From Ectobacillus antri (GTDB lineage Bacteria; Bacillota; Bacilli; Bacillales; Bacillaceae_G): DNA of 64,000 nucleotides. Both the position numbers and the translations under genes were made by a program. The DNA is taken from the NCBI RefSeq assembly GCF_003852715.1, contig NZ_RIAV01000004.1:1-64000 (forward strand). Direction: 5' to 3'. Shown one piece after another: positions 8,517 to 16,895 of the stretch (position 1 is its first letter; every line of letters begins with the position of its first letter). The notes under the pieces were generated by a model, which saw only the letters and a list, made by a program, of their open reading frames with translations, did no database searches and had not been told where the DNA came from.

Positions 8517-8741
8517 ATGTTTGAAAGAGATATGGTAGATATGAAAATGCCTGATGGTGCGGTTATTCGTGTAGAAGAGATGAAAGGCGGCGTTGTATTG
8601 TCTGTCGAACTTGATGGACAAGTTATTTATACAATGGTGTATGATGAAGAAACAGGTAGTTATGGAGAATTGTACGATAGAAATAACAAGCATGCTTGTC
8701 AAGTGCATGCTGATTTATTAGGATGGCAGTTGCTTCATTAA
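8517..8741 (+). CDS. Small acidic protein, unknown function
   Basis: A 74-residue soluble protein with an AAAGGGGGAAG site 6 bp before the ATG. It is acidic, predicted mostly beta (alternating Val/Ile with charged residues), with one Cys near the C-terminus. There is no signal or membrane segment. It is convergent with pit and shares a bidirectional terminator. I do not recognise the family. Confidence 0.6.
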   Translation: MFERDMVDMKMPDGAVIRVEEMKGGVVLSVELDGQVIYTMVYDEETGSYGELYDRNNKHACQVHADLLGWQLLH

Positions 8742-8786
8742 ACAACTCTATAAAGGTGCTCTTTGTCTATCTCCATGCTATTATCT

Positions 8787-8812
8787 AAAAAACACCCTTA
8801 GGGGTGTTTTTT
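8787..8812. terminator. Bidirectional terminator between a small gene and pit
   Basis: Eleven-bp stem AAAAAACACCC / GGGTGTTTTTT with a TTAG loop. A- and T-runs on both sides serve both convergent genes. Confidence 0.9.
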
Positions 8813-9812
8813 AGAAGAACAAATCTAGTATAAAGTATGTTAAAGCTGCTAGTGTAGCAGAGATAGGCAATGTAATAAACCATGTGATTAGCATGCGCTG
8901 TGCAGTGCCCCATTGTACCCCTTTTACGCGATGAGCAGACCCAACCCCTAAAATTGAGGATGAAATAACATGCGTTGTACTTACTGGTAAATGAATGTAA
9001 GAAGCTCCAAAGATAACAGCAGCGCCTGTTAAGTCAGCAGCTACCCCATTAACAGGACGAATTTTCATAATCTTTCCGCCTACAGTTTTAATAATTTTCC
9101 ATCCACCTACAGAAGTACCAATACCCATTGCTATGGCACAAGAAAACTGTACCCAAAATGGAATTACATCTGCTGAATGATGGTAGTTACCAGCAATAAG
9201 AGCCATCGTAATAATCCCCATTGCTTTCTGCGCATCATTTGTTCCGTGTGTAAATGCTTGTAGTGCTGCGGTTAAGATTTGAATATAACGGAAGCGTTTA
9301 TTTGTTTTTGTTAAATTTAAGTTCTTAAAGGATACTTTGAAAATTGTGTATACAAGATAACCAACAGCAAAAGCCAAAATAGGTGAAATAATTAGTGACT
9401 CAAGAATCTTTAAAAAGCCTCCATAGTTTAGAGAGCCAAATCCGGCTGCGGCAATTGCGGCACCAGCAATAGAACCGATAATTGCATGGGAAGAACTGCT
9501 AGGAATGCCGTAATACCATGTAATTAAGTTCCAAGTAATACCTGCTATTAATGCAGCTAAAATAACGACTGAACCATTTTCCAACTTAAATGGATCAACG
9601 ATATCTTTTGTGATGGTTTTAGCCACACCTGTAAATGCCATAGCACCTACAAAGTTCATAACAGCGGCCAAAATAATCGCTTGACGCGGCTTTAAAGCTT
9701 TTGTAGAAACGGAAGTTGCAATTGCGTTTGCAGTATCGTGAAATCCATTAATAAAGTCAAAGGCCAGTGCACCGATAACAACTAGAATTGTTAAAACTAA
9801 CATTGTGTCCAT
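8811..9812 (-). CDS. pit: Low-affinity inorganic phosphate transporter, PiT family
   Basis: A 333-residue membrane protein with the two PiT signature repeats: the N-terminal GFHDTANAIATSVSTKALKP and the later HGTNDAQKAMGI segment, each in a re-entrant half. About nine hydrophobic segments. PiT carriers move phosphate, as a metal-phosphate complex, with H+ or Na+. The upstream gene on the same strand encodes a DUF47 partner 19 bp away, the standard pit operon arrangement. The start has a GGAG site 11 bp upstream. Confidence 0.92.
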   Translation of the reverse strand: MDTMLVLTILVVIGALAFDFINGFHDTANAIATSVSTKALKPRQAIILAAVMNFVGAMAFTGVAKTITKDIVDPFKLENGSVVILAALIAGITWNLITWYYGIPSSSSHAIIGSIAGAAIAAAGFGSLNYGGFLKILESLIISPILAFAVGYLVYTIFKVSFKNLNLTKTNKRFRYIQILTAALQAFTHGTNDAQKAMGIITMALIAGNYHHSADVIPFWVQFSCAIAMGIGTSVGGWKIIKTVGGKIMKIRPVNGVAADLTGAAVIFGASYIHLPVSTTHVISSSILGVGSAHRVKGVQWGTAQRMLITWFITLPISATLAALTYFILDLFF

Positions 9813-9831
9813 CGTTCTATATACTCCTTAA

Positions 9832-10452
9832 TTACGCGTTTTTCATGATAATTGTTTCTAGAACGTTTGCCACACCTTGACAGCTATCGGCAATTTCTTC
9901 TAAGTTTTCATAAATTTCTTTGTACTGAATAATCTTAATTGGATCTTTTTCAATTGAGAATAAGTTTTTAATTGAATGACGACGAATTTCATCACAAGTT
10001 GACTCATGATCTTTAATTTTGATTGCATTAGATCGAATGTCTAACAACTTTTTATTGGATAGTAAGTTTACAGATTCTGCAATTTCGATAGCGCAAGCAT
10101 GAATCTCATTTACAAATTTGACCATATATTGATCGGCAGTTGTAACAGAATACATTTCGAATAAAGCAGCGCAATGCTCAAGGCCATCTAAAACATCGTC
10201 CATGCTGATAGCGAGTTGTAAAATATCTTCACGTTCAATCGGCGTAATAAACGCTTTGTTCAATTCAACAATAATTTCGTGAATGTAAGTGTCGCCTTTT
10301 GTTTCGTACTCTTTCATTCGCATAGAAAACTCTTTTAAATCACTGGCGTTTTTGATTTTGTAATCTGCGAAAAACTGAGCACTTTCTTTTAAGTTTACCG
10401 ATACATTTGTCAGCATTTCGGAAAACTTGTCTTTTTTACTTTTGAAAACCAT
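9832..10452 (-). CDS. DUF47 (PhoU-like) accessory protein of Pit
   Basis: A 206-residue all-helical protein of the DUF47/PhoU-like family, usually encoded with Pit and thought to modulate phosphate uptake. Conserved Asp/Glu/His-containing helices are visible (EYETKGDTYIHEIIVELNKA, DDVLDGLEHC, DHESTCDEIRRHS), matching the PhoU-type metal-binding pattern ExxxD. I set the start at the ATG at 10452, preceded by GTGGGGG; an upstream TTG at 10470 sits within that site. It is the first gene of a two-gene operon with pit. Confidence 0.85.
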   Translation of the reverse strand: MVFKSKKDKFSEMLTNVSVNLKESAQFFADYKIKNASDLKEFSMRMKEYETKGDTYIHEIIVELNKAFITPIEREDILQLAISMDDVLDGLEHCAALFEMYSVTTADQYMVKFVNEIHACAIEIAESVNLLSNKKLLDIRSNAIKIKDHESTCDEIRRHSIKNLFSIEKDPIKIIQYKEIYENLEEIADSCQGVANVLETIIMKNA

Positions 10453-10654
10453 AGTTTTTACCCCCACCAAAGAATAATTATAAATAAGATTGGCTAGTCA
10501 ATCTTAACAGAGTTTTGTCGAAAAATGAAATATTTTCTCTCAATCTTTACAAAAACTTAACATTTAAAACCTTGATAAATTCGCAAATTAATTATTTTTT
10601 TACAATGGTAGAGATTTGTTTGTAGAAGAGGGGATATGTGTAATGTATAAATAA

Positions 10655-10827
10655 AGGTTCTTTTAAAGTTCGTTGTTGATTTCCGTTACGGGGGCGTTTT
10701 TCACGGGCAGTTAGGGAGGTTTCTCAGCGCTATGTACCTGCGAGGTATCACTTTAACTCGCTTAGTCTCATCTTCTTCACTCTAATGAATAAGTGCCAAT
10801 TACCAACATCAGACTTTTGCACAGCCT
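10655..10827 (+). repeat. Interspersed repeat, AGGCT family, copy A
   Basis: A 173-bp non-coding element homologous to copies at 34715, 51681 (reverse), 59471 (half) and 62727. The core GTTGATTTCCGTTACGGGGG is shared with copy B. The ends form an imperfect terminal inverted repeat (AGGTTCTTTTAAAG / CTTTTGCACAGCCT). Copy A has drifted: several G/C positions that are paired in other copies are A/T here. It lies upstream of the DUF47-pit operon, in the gap 10453-10883, which otherwise holds only a minus-strand terminator. Confidence 0.8.
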
Positions 10828-10836
10828 AAATAAAAA

Positions 10837-10856
10837 AGCTATCTAAATCGATAGCT
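10837..10856 (-). terminator. Terminator on the minus strand
   Basis: AGCTATC / GATAGCT stem with a 6-nt loop. On the minus strand it is followed by TTTTTTA. It would end transcription of the small minus-strand frame at 10884. Confidence 0.6.
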
Positions 10857-10883
10857 ACTTTAGAGTTTATAGTTGGAGACTTT

Positions 10884-11042
10884 TCAAGAAGATGTGTTAT
10901 GACGTTTTTTTGATGAGAGGGTTTTATGTTTGCAGTTGCACGGTTTTAAAAGCCAAACTTCCTCAGGGTTATTTACGATTTGGTGGTTTTGTGGTACGTT
11001 TGGATCTACTTGTTTTGTATATGTTTTTTTTAGGTACTTCAT
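10884..11042 (-). CDS. Possible small basic protein, unknown
   Basis: A 52-codon frame starting at an ATG 8 bp after AAGGA, rich in Lys/Thr, with a WLLKPCNCKHKT motif. Support is limited to the ribosome binding site and the terminator just beyond its stop; a longer GTG start at 11090 has no visible site. It could be a chance frame. Confidence 0.3.
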   Translation of the reverse strand: MKYLKKTYTKQVDPNVPQNHQIVNNPEEVWLLKPCNCKHKTLSSKKRHNTSS

Positions 11043-11143
11043 ACTCTTCATCCTTTTAGCATATCTTCTGGCATGTTCTATTATATGCACTCTGTAGGAC
11101 GAGGTGCAGAATGAAGGAAGTAAATGGTTAAAAGACGTCTTTG

Positions 11144-11581
11144 TTAGTTGTGTATTGTAACAACAATGGATTTATTTGTTCGCAATTCAGATTGTCCTTG
11201 ATTTGTACAAGAAATTTGGAGCATCGCTTTGCTAATAGGCTCATAAGGTAAATCTTCATACAAACCTGTATTTGGATTATGAACAGATAATTGAATATAA
11301 TCAATATGTTTGTACTTATAGCGTTCCTGAAGCTCCTTGGCAATTTCAGTAAGATCTTCATAGGAAGATGCAGACGTAATCAACATGCCTTTAACAACTT
11401 GCTTTTCGCGCTGTTGTGTTTGAGAAATAGGCATAGATATTGGTTTAGCACCTAGTAATTCATATGATAGAGAGAGGGGGCGAGCTGCTTCGATTTTATC
11501 ATGGTACTCTAGCAGTAGCCAAATACCTGCAAATAAAGTGACTAACGAGGCAATAAAAGCAAAGTTGCGTATCTTTATCAT
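11144..11581 (-). CDS. Membrane-anchored extracytoplasmic protein, unknown
   Basis: A 145-residue protein. The ATG at 11581 follows GAGGTG, and the N-terminus is one uncleaved membrane segment (about residues 7-25) ending in LLLEYHDK. The remaining 120 residues face outside and include a Gln-rich patch and a ferredoxin-like mix of helix and strand (ASSYEDLTEIAKELQERY, then DYIQLSVHN). It is monocistronic. I do not recognise the family. Confidence 0.6.
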   Translation of the reverse strand: MIKIRNFAFIASLVTLFAGIWLLLEYHDKIEAARPLSLSYELLGAKPISMPISQTQQREKQVVKGMLITSASSYEDLTEIAKELQERYKYKHIDYIQLSVHNPNTGLYEDLPYEPISKAMLQISCTNQGQSELRTNKSIVVTIHN

Positions 11582-11812
11582 AACTCGACACCTCACTTTT
11601 GATGTGTGCTTACAACAATATACAGCATACATCAAAAGCATTAAATTTATATGAATATGAAGTAAAGAATCGTAAAATTAATTAATATTCCGGACATATT
11701 TACTAAGTCTAACACACATCAAAATTCTCAAATAAATTGTTATAAAGCGTTTGATTTCGACAAAATACCTGTTGTTTTGTAAAATGAAGAAAATAAAAAA
11801 TGGAGTGTTGCT

Positions 11813-12652
11813 ATGATTGTTATTGGCTTAACAGGTTGGGGTGACCACGATTCAATCTACTTAGATAAACATAGGAGCAAGCATAAGTTGCATGTGTATA
11901 GTCGACAGTTTCCTATTGTCGAAGTTGACAGTTCTTTTTATGCTATGCAACCTGCGCGTAATTATAATAGATGGATAGCAGAGACACCCGACAATTTTTC
12001 TTTTGTCGTCAAAGCATATCAAGGAATGACAGGACATATGCGAGGAGAAATACCTTTTAATACACCGGATGAAATGTTTCATGTTTTTAAAGAATCTATA
12101 CAGCCTATAGTAGAAGCGAACAAGTTAAAAACAGTTTTATTTCAATACCCACCTTGGTTTGAATGTACGAAAAAAAGTGTAGATATGTTAATGTACACCA
12201 AAGAGAAAATGGGAGACATTCCATGTGCAATTGAATTTCGACATCCGTCTTGGTTTGAGGTTGAAGTGAAAGAAAAAACGATTCAATTTTTACGTAATGA
12301 AAAGTGGATACATACTATTTGTGATGAACCACAAACAATAGAAGGATCTGTTCCGATTATAACAGAAGCAACCCATAGAGATCTGACACTAATACGCCTT
12401 CATGGAAGAAATATCTACGGTTGGAAAAGGCAGGAGAACTGGCGTTCTGTTCGCTGTTTATATCGTTACAGTGAAAAAGAACTTCAGGAATGGGTAAGTA
12501 GGATTAAATTACTGCAACAACACTCTAAGGATATTTGTGTTTTGTTTAACAACAATTCAGGCGGAGATGCTGCAGATAATGCCAAAAAATTGATGAGCTT
12601 ATTAGGACTCAGCTACGGTGAGGATGAGCCGGAGCAATTGAGTCTTTTATAA
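11813..12652 (+). CDS. DUF72 domain protein (YunF-like)
   Basis: A 279-residue soluble protein of the DUF72 family, a TIM-barrel of unknown reaction. Typical features are present: an N-terminal GLTGW, the VEVDSSFYA segment, FSFVVKAYQGMTGH, the CAIEFRHPSWF motif, DEPQT, and a C-terminal CVLFNNNSGG stretch with conserved Asn near the predicted active site. Length matches the family. The start follows AATGGAG. It is followed by a strong terminator. Confidence 0.85.
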   Translation: MIVIGLTGWGDHDSIYLDKHRSKHKLHVYSRQFPIVEVDSSFYAMQPARNYNRWIAETPDNFSFVVKAYQGMTGHMRGEIPFNTPDEMFHVFKESIQPIVEANKLKTVLFQYPPWFECTKKSVDMLMYTKEKMGDIPCAIEFRHPSWFEVEVKEKTIQFLRNEKWIHTICDEPQTIEGSVPIITEATHRDLTLIRLHGRNIYGWKRQENWRSVRCLYRYSEKELQEWVSRIKLLQQHSKDICVLFNNNSGGDAADNAKKLMSLLGLSYGEDEPEQLSLL

Positions 12653-12732
12653 AAAGGCTAAATTTTAACAGTAAGTTTTAACTCAGCTTTGTAGAACAGA
12701 ATGAAGGAAAATGGTTTTGGCATAATATACAT

Positions 12733-12773
12733 AAAAAAAGCACCATACAAACAGGGGGGATGGTGCTTTTTTT
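12733..12773 (+). terminator. Intrinsic terminator after the DUF72 gene
   Basis: Fourteen-bp perfect stem AAAAAAAGCACCAT / ATGGTGCTTTTTTT with a 13-nt G-rich loop. Confidence 0.85.
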
Positions 12774-12808
12774 ATGGAAAGAAGAAATGTAGTTTCTTCA
12801 CCCTTAAT

Positions 12809-12827
12809 GATAATGGTTATCATTATC
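12809..12827. promoter_or_regulatory. Fur-box-like dyad, orphan position
   Basis: GATAATGGTTATCATTATC matches most positions of the classical 19-bp Fur box GATAATGATAATCATTATC. It lies between the terminator of the DUF72 gene and the stop codon of the convergent integrase gene, so there is no obvious gene for it to control. It could be a remnant of a lost iron-regulated gene. Confidence 0.45.
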
Positions 12828-12840
12828 GGTGTCAAGACGT

Positions 12841-13371
12841 TTATGAAATTCCTATATATTTTAATGTTTTTGAAGGGCTACTATGGTCGAAAAAATGTTG
12901 TAAAAAAGCAATATCTACACCCGACTTATAGCAAATATATCCCCACGTTTTGCGTAGCGTGTGTGAACTAATGCCATCAAGACCTACTTCTTTTGCTGCT
13001 TTATTTAAAATAAACCATGCATGTTGTCTTGTAATTGATTTTTTTCCTTTTTGAGATTTCAACAAGTATTCATTTCTATCTTGTAATGTGCGCTCTTTTA
13101 AATATGCAGTAAGCGCTTCGTGTAATTCTTTATTGATTGCAAACCATTTGTGTTTTTTTGTTTTTTCATTGCGAAACAGAATGGATTGTCTAATCTGGCC
13201 TTGGTGATCAACCACATCACATATTTTCAATTGTAAAATTTCGCTTACCTTAAGACCCGAATTCACAGCAAAAGAAAATAATAGTGCATCTCGCTTAGAA
13301 GATTGTAAAAGGAATTGTTTCATCTTACGAAGCAGATGAGGGTTTTGAATAGGCTTTCCTGTTATTTTCAT
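12841..13371 (-). CDS. Compact tyrosine recombinase (catalytic domain only)
   Basis: A 176-residue phage-integrase-family protein with only the catalytic domain and no N-terminal SAM-like DNA-binding domain. Box II is HTLRKTWG, the third histidine is in FFDHSS, and the nucleophile Tyr is in KYIGIS, four residues from the end. The first catalytic Arg, normally in GLRxSE, is Lys here (GLKVSEIL). The start follows AAGGAG. Short recombinases of this kind are common solitary genes in Bacillus. It is flanked by repeat elements. Activity is doubtful because of the Lys substitution. Confidence 0.85.
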   Translation of the reverse strand: MKITGKPIQNPHLLRKMKQFLLQSSKRDALLFSFAVNSGLKVSEILQLKICDVVDHQGQIRQSILFRNEKTKKHKWFAINKELHEALTAYLKERTLQDRNEYLLKSQKGKKSITRQHAWFILNKAAKEVGLDGISSHTLRKTWGYICYKSGVDIAFLQHFFDHSSPSKTLKYIGIS

Positions 13372-13480
13372 ATATACACACGCTCCTTATCAAATATATA
13401 ATACAAAATTCTTAGAAATGTAAATTAGGATGAAAACGATAGAACCATTTCCTTCGTACTTATAATCTATTAGGTACTAC

Positions 13481-13662
13481 TATATAAGTACAACTAGAAA
13501 AACTGACATTCTTTTTTGGAGGGGAAAGAAGAACGGGCAATATGTGGTTGCGCAGGACCTAAGATACACGTGTCAAGTAAGAACAGACACACGTAGCGAG
13601 ACATTCTGGAACTGTGATTTTCTTGCTGTTTCTATGTTGAACAAACTATGTAGACTTATATA
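13481..13662 (+). repeat. Interspersed repeat, TATATAAGT family, copy 2
   Basis: A 182-bp element with the same terminal inverted repeats as copy 1. Long identical blocks are shared with copy 1 (ACGGGCAAT, TCAAGTAAGAACA, ACACGTAGCGAGAC, TATGTAGACTTATATA). Changes in the ACGT stem region differ between the copies while pairing remains possible. An apparent 100-codon frame over it (13544-13846) is a chance frame. The surrounding gap 13372-14010 holds no supported gene. Confidence 0.75.
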
Positions 13663-13810
13663 CATATCGCCGGTTCTTCTCGTGCATCAAGAAAATGCTA
13701 GTTTTGTTTATAGGTATATAAATGGCAAGCATAGATGCAATGGATGGTTTTACTATAGGAGAACGTTGTGTATTTCATGTGAACTTTTCGTGAAATTAAG
13801 AAAAATTTAT

Positions 13811-13967
13811 TATATTATAAGTACATATAAAACACATACATGTTAAAGAGGAGAGACGTGTAGATAGGTTAAGGGCTTAAGTGTTTTTGCGCAGAGTTGA
13901 AAAAGCACTTAGCAGTTGTTTGGGTGTTTTTGTTTTCCTTGCTGTTAAAACTGCATAGACTTATATA
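13811..13967 (+). repeat. Interspersed repeat, TATATAAGT family, degenerate copy 3
   Basis: The right end (CCTTGCTGTT ... GCATAGACTTATATA) matches the right ends of copies 1 and 2, and the left end has TATAAGTAC. The interior differs and contains a hairpin, TAAGTGTTTTT / AAAAAGCACTTA. The left boundary is uncertain. Confidence 0.5.
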
Positions 13968-13997
13968 GTTCACCTTAGTTGGATAAGTTCAATACCA

Positions 13998-14025
13998 AAA
14001 GACCCCGCATTTACACGGAGTCTTT
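13998..14025 (-). terminator. Terminator of the orphan sensor kinase gene
   Basis: Ten-bp imperfect stem (AAAGACCCCG / CGGAGTCTTT, one mismatch). On the minus strand it overlaps the kinase stop codon and ends in TTTT. Confidence 0.65.
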
Positions 14026-15825
14026 CTCGAATTTTGATAATGTAAAATAAAATACAACCCCATCTTCTTCATTACGGACACCATAGAGTGCACCGTGCAG
14101 TTCTAATATATTTTTAACAATAGATAAGCCTAAACCTGAGCCTCCTGTATGTCTACTACGAGATGCATCTAATCTATAAAAGCGATCCCATATTTTATCA
14201 AGACTTTCTTCAGGAATAGGTTCACCGGTGTTTTTGATAGAAACTTGAACGGTACTCTCTTGTACAAGTACAGAGACAGTAATTTTTTCACCCGCAGGAG
14301 TATACTGAATGGCATTATTTAGCAAGTTTACAATGACTTGTTCAATGCGATTGCGATTGGCTAATACAAGAATATTAGGTTCTGTAAGTATTTGTACATG
14401 TAAGTGTTTCTTCTCAATACCAAAAGCCATTTTTGTACATACTTGCTGTAACAAAGAATCAATAGAAAAAGCCTCCATTTGTAACTTATATGTGCCAGAT
14501 TCTAGTTTGGCAAGTTCTAGCATTTCAACAATTAGCGTATTCATTTTATCTGTTTCTTCTAAAATCACATCTGTATAGTAATCGTTGTTTTTACTTACCC
14601 CATCTTTAATACCTTCTGCAAAGCTACGTATTACACTTAAAGGTGTCTTGAGTTCATGTGAAACACCTGAAATAAACTCTTTGCGTGTTCGTTCTAAGCG
14701 TCTTTCTCGCTCTACATCCTCTTGCAATTTCGTATTAGCAACATGTAGCTGTTCAATTCGATCTTTTAAGTTGACGGAGAGCGTATTAATGCTTGCAGAT
14801 AAGCTGCCGATTTCATCTTCTGAAGAATATGGAAGTTTTTCTGAAAAGTCAAAGTTCGCTAACCGCTTTGTCACTTGATTCATTTTGATAAGAGGCTTTG
14901 CAATCATCTTAGAATAATAAAAAGAGAGCAATATAATGACTATAAATACAATTATAAAAGCATATACATAATAGTCTTTCAATACAAGCATCGCCTCATT
15001 TACTGGTTGTAAAGATGTCATTGCAAATGCAAATTCGACAACCTCACCTTTTTGTAGCACTGGTTTAACAAACATTTGATTTAAACCTTTTTTTTCATCA
15101 CCGAATGTATAGCTTGTGAGCACAGATGGGTTAGTTTCACCAAGAAGCACTGATAGTTCCCAACGCTGTACACCTTGAATGATTACATCAATATTGTTTA
15201 CAATCTGTAAATCTGCTTTAGAGGGGAGATGTTGCTTTGTGACAGTTCCCTCGAGTAAGGTAATTAGACTACGATTTGAAGAATTTTTTTGCACATCTTC
15301 CCACCGGATACCATATGTTTTTAAGTCATCTACAATATTGTCATTTGTCCATATACCATGCGAGCTTGAAATGGAGATTGGAATAACAAGATCTTTTTTT
15401 CGAATTCCTTTTACGTAAATCTGTTCGTTATCCTGAAGACCCAATTTCATGAAAGAAGAGTATTCTTCCCCTGATAGTATGTTATTTAAAGGGATGTAGG
15501 ATAGACGTTTTTCATTTGTACCTTGTATCTCCATATAGTAATAGTTTTCGTCTTTAATGACACCGTTACGGTCGAGTAAAATAAGTTGTGCGTTTGTTTG
15601 ATCATAGAAGCGCTGTTTTAAACGTTTCACTACATCAAAACTTTGATCACTTTTACTGTATTCTTCCACAAATGTTTCAAAAGCCTGCTGTACACTATGT
15701 GTTTTTTTCTTAATATAAAACTTTTCTAAAAAAAGTGATTGGCCAACGAAAAATAATAAAAAAGTTATAGTGAATAAGCCTGTTGTTAATAAAAATAACT
15801 TTAACACGATACTACGTTTTTTCAC
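14011..15825 (-). CDS. Orphan sensor histidine kinase
   Basis: A 604-residue membrane kinase. I chose the GTG at 15825, which follows GAGAGGTG and begins with a basic N-terminus and membrane segment (about 6-29). An extracytoplasmic sensor of roughly 250 residues, a second membrane segment (about 286-304), HAMP (about 305-355), HisKA with His390 in GVSHELKTPL, and HATPase_c (N box NLLNNAIQY, G2 box GGSGLGLSIV) follow. No response regulator gene is adjacent on either side, so its partner is encoded elsewhere. The signal is unknown. It is transcribed as a single gene downstream of deoD, with a terminator between them. Confidence 0.85.
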   Translation of the reverse strand: MKKRSIVLKLFLLTTGLFTITFLLFFVGQSLFLEKFYIKKKTHSVQQAFETFVEEYSKSDQSFDVVKRLKQRFYDQTNAQLILLDRNGVIKDENYYYMEIQGTNEKRLSYIPLNNILSGEEYSSFMKLGLQDNEQIYVKGIRKKDLVIPISISSSHGIWTNDNIVDDLKTYGIRWEDVQKNSSNRSLITLLEGTVTKQHLPSKADLQIVNNIDVIIQGVQRWELSVLLGETNPSVLTSYTFGDEKKGLNQMFVKPVLQKGEVVEFAFAMTSLQPVNEAMLVLKDYYVYAFIIVFIVIILLSFYYSKMIAKPLIKMNQVTKRLANFDFSEKLPYSSEDEIGSLSASINTLSVNLKDRIEQLHVANTKLQEDVERERRLERTRKEFISGVSHELKTPLSVIRSFAEGIKDGVSKNNDYYTDVILEETDKMNTLIVEMLELAKLESGTYKLQMEAFSIDSLLQQVCTKMAFGIEKKHLHVQILTEPNILVLANRNRIEQVIVNLLNNAIQYTPAGEKITVSVLVQESTVQVSIKNTGEPIPEESLDKIWDRFYRLDASRSRHTGGSGLGLSIVKNILELHGALYGVRNEEDGVVFYFTLSKFEKDSV

Positions 15826-15902
15826 ATACACACCTCTCGCACAAGATTTTTTCTCATTATAACAAATTAGCGATATGTATAGTTGAAACATACACAGAAA
15901 AC

Positions 15903-15942
15903 ATGTCATAAAGACATGTAAGTCCGGTAAAAATGTCATAAA
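15903..15942 (-). promoter_or_regulatory. Direct and inverted repeats upstream of the orphan kinase
   Basis: On the minus strand the decamer TTTATGACAT occurs twice, exactly 30 bp apart (15903-15912 and 15933-15942). The first copy is part of an inverted repeat ACATGTC-N5-GACATGT (15901-15919). The site lies about 80-115 bp upstream of the kinase start, just beyond the deoD terminator. It is a candidate regulator binding site, possibly for the kinase's own cognate regulator (inference). Confidence 0.4.
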
Positions 15943-15966
15943 AAAACTCGCCAGCAGGCGAGTTTT
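15943..15966 (-). terminator. Terminator of deoD
   Basis: Ten-bp perfect stem AAAACTCGCC / GGCGAGTTTT with a 4-nt loop. On the minus strand it is followed by a long T-run, 3 bp after the deoD stop. Confidence 0.9.
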
Positions 15967-15969
15967 GCG

Positions 15970-16674
15970 CTATTGAATTGCAGCATCGAGTGCTACGACA
16001 ATCATATCATTAAATGTCGTTTGTCTTTCTTCTGCCGTTGTCTCTTCTCCGGTAAAAATATGATCACTTACAGTAAGTACAGAAAGTGCATGGACACTAA
16101 ATTTAGAAGCTAACGTGTACAAGGCTGTTGTTTCCATTTCCACAGCAAGCACACCATAGTCACCTAATTTTTTTACAATGTCCATGCTTTCTCTGTAGAA
16201 AACATCCGCCGTTAAAATGTTTCCAACACGAAGAGTTAAACCTTTTGCCACTCCAGCATCATAAGCTTTTTTCAATAAATTAAAATCGGCACAAGGTGCA
16301 AAATCAAAACCTGGGAAAATGAGTCGATTCATGTTAGAGTCTGTACAAGAAGTCATTGCTAAAATAACATCGCGTACTTTTACATCTTTTTGAATAGCGC
16401 CGCATGTACCGACACGAATTAAATTTTTGACCCCGTAGCTTTGGATTAATTCGTTTACGTAGATAGATATAGAAGGGACGCCCATTCCTGTGCCTTGTAC
16501 AGAGACGTTTTTCCCTTTATATGTACCGGTAAACCCAAGCATGCCACGTACATTGTTATAACACGTAGCACCTTCTAAAAAATTCTCGGCAATATATTTT
16601 GCACGTAATGGATCTCCAGGTAATAAGATTGTTTCCGCAATGTCCCCTTGTTTTGCTTCAATATGTACGCTCAT
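15970..16674 (-). CDS. deoD: Purine nucleoside phosphorylase, DeoD type
   Basis: A 234-residue enzyme of the hexameric PNP family that cleaves purine (deoxy)nucleosides with phosphate in purine salvage. Characteristic segments: N-terminal [20 protein letters not shown], the phosphate-binding IRVGTCGA, and the substrate loop [12 protein letters not shown] with the family's Met/Glu pair. Near the C-terminus [11 protein letters not shown] contains the catalytic Asp. Length is typical. The start follows AGGAGGGTT. It is monocistronic with a strong terminator. Confidence 0.95.
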   Translation of the reverse strand: MSVHIEAKQGDIAETILLPGDPLRAKYIAENFLEGATCYNNVRGMLGFTGTYKGKNVSVQGTGMGVPSISIYVNELIQSYGVKNLIRVGTCGAIQKDVKVRDVILAMTSCTDSNMNRLIFPGFDFAPCADFNLLKKAYDAGVAKGLTLRVGNILTADVFYRESMDIVKKLGDYGVLAVEMETTALYTLASKFSVHALSVLTVSDHIFTGEETTAEERQTTFNDMIVVALDAAIQ

Positions 16675-16895
16675 TTGTAAACCCTCCTAATAGTGTATGT
16701 AAATTGTGTAACCCCGATTATATTACAGAGAAGAACGAAAATATATAAAATACAAGACATGATACTGTGTACGAAATTACGTTATTAGATAGCAAACATC
16801 TTTATGATATGTAATTAAACATAATTATAAACATCAATATATTTTTGAGTATAGGACACACTAGATAAAGTAAAAAAATAATAGGAGTGTCGTGC

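Noticed and set aside
12774-12971. Small plus-strand membrane-like frame after the Fur-like box
   Set aside because: It is mostly antisense to the integrase coding region, starts inside the terminator tail of the DUF72 gene and has no clear ribosome binding site.
13544-13846. 100-codon frame on the plus strand
   Set aside because: It lies over repeat copy 2 and continues into unrelated sequence; no ribosome binding site, and the homologous copy 1 does not keep the frame.
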